NCBI GenBank assembly: GCA_949128115.1
Contig: OX421963.1
Coordinates: 78,239,635 to 78,303,634 of the forward strand
DNA from: Anaspis maculata
Lineage: Eukaryota; Arthropoda; Insecta; Coleoptera; Scraptiidae
Direction: 5' to 3'
Length of the DNA: 64,000 nt
Under the pieces are notes generated by a model. The model did not search any database. It had not been told where the DNA came from and was given only the letters and a program-made list of their open reading frames with translations. Positions 57,909-64,000 of the stretch are shown here, piece by piece; position 1 is the first letter of the stretch, and the number at the start of each line of letters is the position of its first letter. The translations under genes and the position numbers were made by a program.

Positions 57909-58033
57909 GTTGCGGCCTTATAAAAGTTTACACCGATGGCAATCGAGTGGCCATGCAAATTCAATTTTGACGTGATTTTGAATGAGCGCGGCCACACGAT
58001 TGTCATCGGTGTAAACTTTTATGAGGCCGCAAC
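57909..58033. mobile_element. 125-bp palindromic MITE
   Basis: It begins GTTGCGGCCTTATAAAAGTT and ends with the inverse AACTTTTATGAGGCCGCAAC. The arms of about 50 bp are nearly identical. They include TACACCGATG and CAATCG then GTGGCC. The insertion falls immediately after the last readable piece of the SWIM-domain gene and may have helped inactivate it. Confidence 0.85.
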
Positions 58034-58784
58034 TGTACATGAGAGTCAAAAAATTATCTTTGGCTTAGAAAAGAGTAGTTCTCAAACAGTTTTTTGCTCC
58101 ATGCGTGATGAATCTAGTGGAGTAATTACTACATCTTTAGGATTTGTTATTAATTAGTATCAGTACACTGTAATGCATATTATAAATAATTAAATACTGA
58201 AAACTGAATGGTTTATGAAGAACAGATTAATTTCTTTTAATTTTTATACAGTTGACAACTGAAGGTTATAATGAAGTTGGATAAAATGTAAAAACAGAAC
58301 ATGTTGGGTGTGGCTAATTTGCAGGCAGAGTACCAAATCTTCGTTTTGGGAGCGAAGCGGTGAGTTGTTCTACTTAGTTGGAAAAACCATCAAGTTCTAC
58401 GGCGTGTCGATTTGCTATGTTGCTGATGGTGACGATAGCTGCTGTAGATCCTTGCTAACACCTACCTAGATGGTGACATATAATTTCACTTCCTGCCACA
58501 TCCATTTTGAAGTGTTGCTTGGGATCATTTTTTTCGCATACCTCCACGATCTGCTGCCAGTGAGGTAGTGAGCTCATATTTCTTTTTCTTTGTAAAAGGA
58601 GTTAGCTGAGGCTTCTTTTTCAGCTCAATTTCTGAAGGGGGGTACTACATATTTTCCTTGAATGGTTTTTAAGCCCACAACCGAGCCCACAACCTTATAC
58701 ATACTACTACTTCAAGTTTGGCGACGGATTCCAGCTGTGAAAAAACAGACTGTTGCAGGAAAGGGGTCACAAAGTTCAACGATT
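58034..58784. other. Non-coding stretch between the SWIM gene and the THAP relic
   Basis: The minus strand contains a possible short exon-like run downstream of the THAP relic. It has an acceptor-like TCTGTTTTTTCACAG at about 58735 and a lysine-rich KKKPQLTPFTKKKKYEL run at about 58600. It would be the continuation of the THAP gene but is interrupted by stops. Confidence 0.3.
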
Positions 58785-59020
58785 CTACCTAAATACATTG
58801 AAATGATCTAAACAACAGAAATATCCGCCGCCCCATGGGGCTGGGCTTTTGTCGCCGGTAGTTGTATGGCACTTGTTTCTCAAGGGTTGAGACTTGGGTA
58901 CACTGAGGACATTTTTTTGTGGGGCACTTGAAGAGGTGTTGGATATCCCTTGAAAATGCATGTTTCCGATGACATTATTGTTTATTTGCAGAATGTACCG
59001 AACAAATAATTTCGATTTAA
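58785..59020 (-). pseudogene. THAP-type zinc-finger relic
   Basis: On the minus strand the frame reads NTSSSAPQKNVLSVPKSQPL, then RNKCHTTTGDKS and GGGYFCCLDHFNV. This follows a THAP DNA-binding domain: a Pro/Ser-rich start, xVPK, a basic middle, and the closing C-x2-H-F. The first cysteine pair is damaged. A TGC lies one frame away, and the second Cys position reads TAT. THAP domains bind DNA and are common in proteins derived from P-type transposons and in some host factors. The relic is on the strand opposite to the SWIM-domain gene and points toward it. Confidence 0.5.
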
Positions 59021-59423
59021 CCACCATTCTGTCAAAAAAGACAATTAACAAGGTGGCAACAGCGTCGTTCAAATGACGTTTCCTTGTTGCAAAGCCGCCA
59101 GATTTATAATGGACTCCCATTGCAAACACCAAAATTGATTGTTCATGCCTCAAAAATGTATTCCATTGTATCCAAAAACATACCACCTAACGTGTTGTTT
59201 TGTCGAAGTGATTTTTTTCTAAGAAATATCAAAATATTCATGCAAATCGTGACTGCCTGTCACACAATTTGGCAACAAGGCTCCAGCTACGATCATCCCA
59301 TTGCGCAAACTCAACTCGTCCGCCTACGTCATCAGACGTTGAAATTTGATCGGGGTTATTCCTGCCTCGATTTTCAACATTTAAAAAAAACAAGCAAAGG
59401 TTTTTGAGACGAACTATCATCAT
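59021..59423. other. Non-coding stretch
   Basis: No supported feature. It separates the THAP relic from the Tc1-type relic. Confidence 0.4.
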
Positions 59424-60440
59424 TCATGCAGCAAATTCACCTTGTAGAACATTTTGAAGCAATAAAAAAAAATCGTATAAGACCCCATTACACAATGAGG
59501 TAAAGTATGCCGGATCATCTCGCAAGCCTTCCCATACTCTTCTCACATGCCTCCAAGTTGTTGTCTGTTCCTTTCCTCTCGAGGTGTCCAGGTGAGAACC
59601 ATTTCCCCCCAAACATTCTCGATAATATTCAAGTCAGGCGATTTGGGAGGCCACAGTAATAATTCGATTTCAGGGTGCTCCTGAAACCATTGTGTGATAG
59701 CTCGTGGAGTGTGCACGGCAGAGTTGTCTTGCACGAGTGTCATGATGGGGCATTTGATCCGCAGGATGCAATGCTCGGACAGATGGCAACGGAACAGTTT
59801 CAAGGATTTCAATATACTCTGCAGAGTTCATCCCTGGCGATATTTCTGCAAGTTCTCCCGCACCATGTGAACTGACCCACCTCCAAAATCATTGTTATCC
59901 TCCCACTGGCTGGCAATGGCACCACGAACTGGGGATCATGTCGACTATTATCGGGTGGTCAAACTTGATACCGTCCATCCTCAGAAGAAGAAAACACTTT
60001 CTTATCGGTCCATATTACCAAGTTCCTCTTGAGGTTGATGGAGGTGTTCAAGAGCAAACCCAACTCGGTTTTTACGAAGCGCATCAGTTAGGGCAGCTTG
60101 TTTCCTTGCCGGTCGCCGACCATGTATTCCCATTTCATGCAAACGGTTTCTCACCGTTTGTCACTAATGGGAAGATCGAGGTGTGCCGAACGACATCGTG
60201 AGCAGCTTGAAATGGCTGTTCACTAATTGCATTTGCAATGTCTTGCTCTAGCGTTGTTTTCGTTCGTCTGCGAGTTTTTTGACTATGCTCGCGAAGACAT
60301 ATCTCCCCTTTTTCTTGGTACCGGGCTACCCAAGCCCGAACCGTTCGAACACCGGTGCCAATCGTCTGTGCTATCTGTTCGACAGGCTGGCCGCTCTCCC
60401 ACATCCCATGATTCTAACACGAGTCGCTTCTGATAATACT
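59424..60440 (-). pseudogene. Tc1/mariner-superfamily transposase relic
   Basis: The N-terminus (60404 downward) reads MWESGQPVEQIAQTIGTGVR, then TVRAWVARYQEKGEICLREH. This is a helix-turn-helix of IS630/Tc1 type, followed by SQKTRRRTKTTLEQDIANAI. The catalytic domain is frame-broken (an IWTDxK-like start near 60020). It contains LVQDNSAVHTPRAITQWFQE with the second Asp and SPDLNIIENVWGEM with the terminal Glu of a DDE triad (59624-59740). The tail reads HVRRVWEGLRDDPAYFTSL. Multiple shifts make it inactive. I could not find clear terminal inverted repeats. Confidence 0.85.
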
Positions 60441-62999
60441 GGTGCCATATTTGTGACTGAACTTCGGACCAAACTAATAGTGAAAAATGCGAGGACAAAT
60501 GTTGTCAAAAAAACTTGATCAAACGACGAAACATTTGACGTGCAACCTCTTATTGTGCCGACTGTACTTCTTGCTGGTTTTATTATACCTTGTTGATTTA
60601 ATTATGCACTATCTCTACTGACGTTTTTACATTTGTCTACTGATGCTTCTTCGATTTTGGTTCAACTGATAATTCCTTACATTGAATGTCGGAAACTATC
60701 AGTGAATGGCTTGTCATTTTGTCACATATTTGAGAGTTCTCTTTTTTGGGCATAACTCAGGGGTTTGCTCGACGAATTCTTCCACTGAGTGCCTTTTTCC
60801 GAAACCTTCACTCTCCTTTTTCTTTGACTGCAAGTTTTACATAATTATTGTGGTGTTGTGTTTTCGATTGTTTTTGATCATTTTGGTCAGTCCTGTGCTA
60901 GGTGTTTTGTGAAAAGAACTAAATATAAAAGAATCATTTTGCACTAATTTTGCTTTTAGTAAATGTAGCTTCTGTGCAAGAAGCGTGTTTCATTGAACTC
61001 CTTCTCCATCCTCCTCGTGTTGTTTCACTCCTGAACAAAAGCGGACCGAAGGGTTAAGACGATTACAGACAGGTCAAATAAATGTAATGTCAGAGGGAGA
61101 GGAAGGGGCGTAATATAACACAACGCTTACATTTTTGATTAGTTCCATAACTATACAAAACTTTCGCGTTCATTCCATAGATTCTAAAAATGGGAATAAC
61201 AAATCGATATGAGTGCAAGCAATAATTATTGCTAAGGCTAGGGTCAAGTGCCTCCCATTATACTTAATATTCACATATACTACCTACATAGTGTTTGTCA
61301 CGTAACTGTAATTTAGATGTAACGATTTTAAAATAAAACTACTGTTTGCTCAAAACAACGTTGCAATAATAAGGCCTGGACACGAAATTCAAACTTTTCC
61401 AAATCAGCTTGCTTTGCGCTCTCTCCCTTTCACGATTAACGAGTCTCACTCTGGGTTTTTTTGCGGGTGGTTTTTGCTTTATTAAAAATAGCGAGGATAT
61501 CCGGACGTACAAAATCAGTTAACTCCACCGGACGCAACAACAATAAAAATGGACTGAAACCCATTTATTCGGAGCACGGAATATTGGAAGAGGAGGAGGA
61601 AGAGCGAGCAGGGTGGTGGTGGCCCCGTTGCGAGTGAGACGGCACGAGCGCCCTTTTCCCGCGAGCCAGTCTCTTTCTTCTCAAATCATCAAATTTCGCC
61701 AATTCATATTCTTTGTGGTGTGGTTTTTCAAGATGCGACGTTTCAAGGCTAATTCACAGCCGATATTACACCCTGGCAGGCGCGAATATCGCTTCTCGCG
61801 CATTAATGAATATTTGAGCATGTAACACCATCGCCATTGACATGAATAAGTTAGTAGGCGGCGATGATGCGGCTGTGTCTGCGACAAACATGTGCGGTGG
61901 CGGAATTTTGGTTCCGGCGGCGGTTCTGCGTTGAACTTTTGATGTTTCATCATCCGCCAGTGACCTGTGTTCACCTGGTCAATTTTCCTAAAGTCATAGT
62001 CGAAGTCACAACTTCCACAGTCATTTCGGCAAATTACTCCCGAAATTCATGCAACTCCCAGCTCAAAAGAACTTGGAAACACCACAACGTAGAAAAAATT
62101 ACAGTGTAGGACACCAATAACCTTGAAAGGCTTGTATCGGCTATCGTCTAGATATCTGGGTCTGGGTCTGGCTATCGTCTGTTGGGTTTTAATAAATATT
62201 GTATTGTATTATATTGTACATCGAACGAAGCTACCCAGGCTATTGATTCCTGCTTAGAACTGCCGTCTGATTGGGATTCACCCTTTTTGGTGACAATATT
62301 CATCAAAAATCTTATCAGTGAATTTGTTATTGAAATGGGGCAGCAGACTGATCAACTGATTCTAGTTTCACTACACTTCAATCACTGATTTTACTGTCCC
62401 ATGTCGCGGTCTGTTCCAGTTTGTCTGAATGCCCTTCGGTCTGCGTACGGCACCCACTACCTGGCAGCCTCTGATAAGGCTACAGGGTCTTAGTTACGAC
62501 TAGCTAGTACGTTTCGTGCGAAATCAACTAACTTCGGCTTGTGATACCGCCTGCAAAGCACCTTGAACACGTAGCTCATCGCAGATTGTGTAGTGTCGGA
62601 AGTTTTACTTGCCGTTTCAGCAGCAAATAGCAGACAACAGCTATATCCTACTATACGATCCTACGTTATCTGTTCGTTGACCGATAGCGAACGCAAGTTC
62701 AGTGATATCGAAAAGAGCTGGTGTGGGTCTTCAGACTCTACGTTGAAGCTGCGCATTTTATACTGGTAACGGATCACACTCTGCTTATTGGTTTAGTAAA
62801 GGGGGGAATGTTTACTGCACGACAAAATAAAGACACGTCACGCCAGAACAAAAAAGACAAAAAATGTGAAAGTAACGACTGAGTGACATTTTTCACGTCA
62901 AAAAGGGTATATTCACGACATAATGAGGGTTTGCACGTCAAATTTGAAAGACAGAAAAGTCACCCTGAAAATCACCCTTGAGGTTTTCTAATCTTAACC
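60441..62999. other. Non-coding stretch
   Basis: Mostly AT-rich. It contains T-rich parts at 60560-60900 and a CpG-moderate part at 61560-61960. A small segment at 62150-62220 ends in TTTTAATAAATATTGTATTG repeats and looks like the 3' tail of an RTE-like LINE or SINE. No protein motif is seen. Confidence 0.35.
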
Positions 63000-63520
63000 T
63001 AGTCTTGTCACTTGGGAGTCCCAGTGCCTTCTTGAAGTCTTTCAAAAGTTTACTGGCAATCTAAATGCAAAACAGTTTGAAGGTACTTGTGTCTCCTTGC
63101 ATTTTTGAACCTTGCAGCTCAATTTTGATTTGATTTCTTGCAACTGCAGAGGCTCTTTGATCTTGTCACTTCAGAGACCCAGTATCCCCCTGGATCTTCT
63201 ATGAAGCATCAAATTGTGTATCTGGAAAACTAGTGCTTCCAGTCAATCTTTTACACTTTAATTGGCAATCTGATGTAGCTGATTAGCCGATCTAAAAGAG
63301 CCCCTAGTGCTCTATGCACTCTTCATACATCAATTCCAACTAATTAATTTGTCTGCAACTGCAGAAGCCCCCTTGGAGTCTTCCCTAGTCACTTATCTTG
63401 CTACTTGGGAGCCCCAGTCTCCCCGTCTCTTGTAGATTCTAACAGTTTAACTTTGGCTTTCTTGTCTGCAACTGCGGAGCCCCTTTCGAAGTTCTCCTAC
63501 GTCAATTTTAACTTCTTACC
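63000..63520. repeat. Degenerate tandem repeat array
   Basis: Two recurrent words mark each unit. The first is CTTGTCACTTGGGAGTCCCAGT at 63004, with variants at about 63165 and 63399. The second is GCAACTGCAGA(G/A)GC at about 63141, 63355 and 63469. Spacing is irregular, about 110-230 bp. The copies are strongly diverged and non-coding. Confidence 0.55.
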
Positions 63521-64000
63521 TTCAAGCCCTAACGCACCTTTGCCTTTTGAAGGGTGCTAGGGCAATGCGTTCCGCAGACAATTCGCCGCAAGCGAGGTCG
63601 CAAAAGAAAGTACAAAAAAAAAACACAAAACCCCTAAGGCTTTACAAGGAAGGGGGCTCGATGAAGGGTTATAAAAACCATTTTCAGAACAAGGGGGCGC
63701 GATAGAACTCCGAAAGTCACGCAAAAATACAAGTAGCCTCAGCAGGGTTTCGAACGATTTTGAATGGAATGGAACTTCATACATAAAAGAAATGAGGGCA
63801 AAAGGGGGGCTCACTGTTACTGGGTCTACGAAAGGCTAGATAGAAGGCTGTCGCAGTCACGTTTTAGTCATGCAAGTTTTGGAAAACTACGTTGAAAGTA
63901 ACAGCGCTGATAAATCCCTGCCTGTGAAGAGACGAGGAGGAAGGGTTAGAGTTTTAAATGGGAGAAAGGTCTCTTCGCACGAAGAAGCGGTAGAATAATG
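63521..64000. other. Non-coding stretch at the window edge
   Basis: No gene motif is seen. An 85-codon minus frame at 63557-63814 is hydrophobic but has no recognisable domain and no splice or start support. Confidence 0.35.

Noticed and set aside
59424..60600. Terminal inverted repeats for the Tc1-type relic
   Set aside because: Only short A/T-rich similarities in direct orientation were found near 59.38 and 60.50 kb. No credible inverted ends.

Overview
This window looks like nuclear DNA from an arthropod, most likely an insect. It is AT-leaning with scattered CpG-dense blocks. It holds decayed copies of jockey-type LINEs, Penelope-like elements, mariner/Tc1 transposons, a MULE and a Gypsy-type LTR element, and the few host-like coding pieces have GT-AG introns. 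There is no operon structure, no CRISPR array, and no tRNA or rRNA gene that I could recognise. The species cannot be fixed from the sequence alone. Most of the 64 kb is non-coding, and most recognisable genes are broken relics.

Layout. 1-6.6 kb: non-coding, with a 0.9-kb foldback element at 4.4-5.3 kb. 6.6-11.6 kb: two RNA-like hairpins, a jockey LINE relic, an inverted repeat, and a Penelope-like element (PLE) relic with a GIY-YIG endonuclease. 11.6-18.3 kb: non-coding with microsatellites and a CpG-dense block. 18.3-22.2 kb: a LINE relic split by a palindrome, which contains a second palindromic element, which contains a mariner; a MULE transposase relic follows. 25.8-28.3 kb: a 1.85-kb palindrome between 0.3-kb direct repeats. 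28.9-29.2 kb: a second PLE endonuclease relic. 31.4-34.9 kb: the best-preserved element, a 5'-truncated LINE with an intact 947-residue endonuclease/reverse-transcriptase ORF and a (TAA)n tail. 36.5-37.7 kb: a KRBA2/SCAND3-like integrase relic. 39.1-42.4 kb: two more complex inverted repeats, one of them triply nested. 43.5 and 49.4 kb: two candidate minus-strand exons of an unidentified host gene. 48.6-49.1 kb: an LTR-like block with a tRNA-primer-type site. 52.2-55.0 kb: a Gypsy pol relic. 56.9-59.2 kb: a spliced SWIM-domain gene with a nonsense codon, and a THAP-domain relic on the opposite strand. 59.4-60.4 kb: a Tc1/mariner-superfamily transposase relic on the minus strand. 60.5-64 kb: non-coding with a degenerate tandem array.

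The most distinctive pattern is repeated nesting of palindromic elements. In three separate places (18.7-21.3, 26.1-28.0 and 39.1-40.4 kb), elements with CAGGGTG-type ends and TA flanks sit at or near the centre of a larger palindrome. The second notable point is a possible host gene on the minus strand, with a 27-nt microexon and a 151-nt exon that share a compatible reading phase. The third is the SWIM-type gene lying beside a THAP relic.
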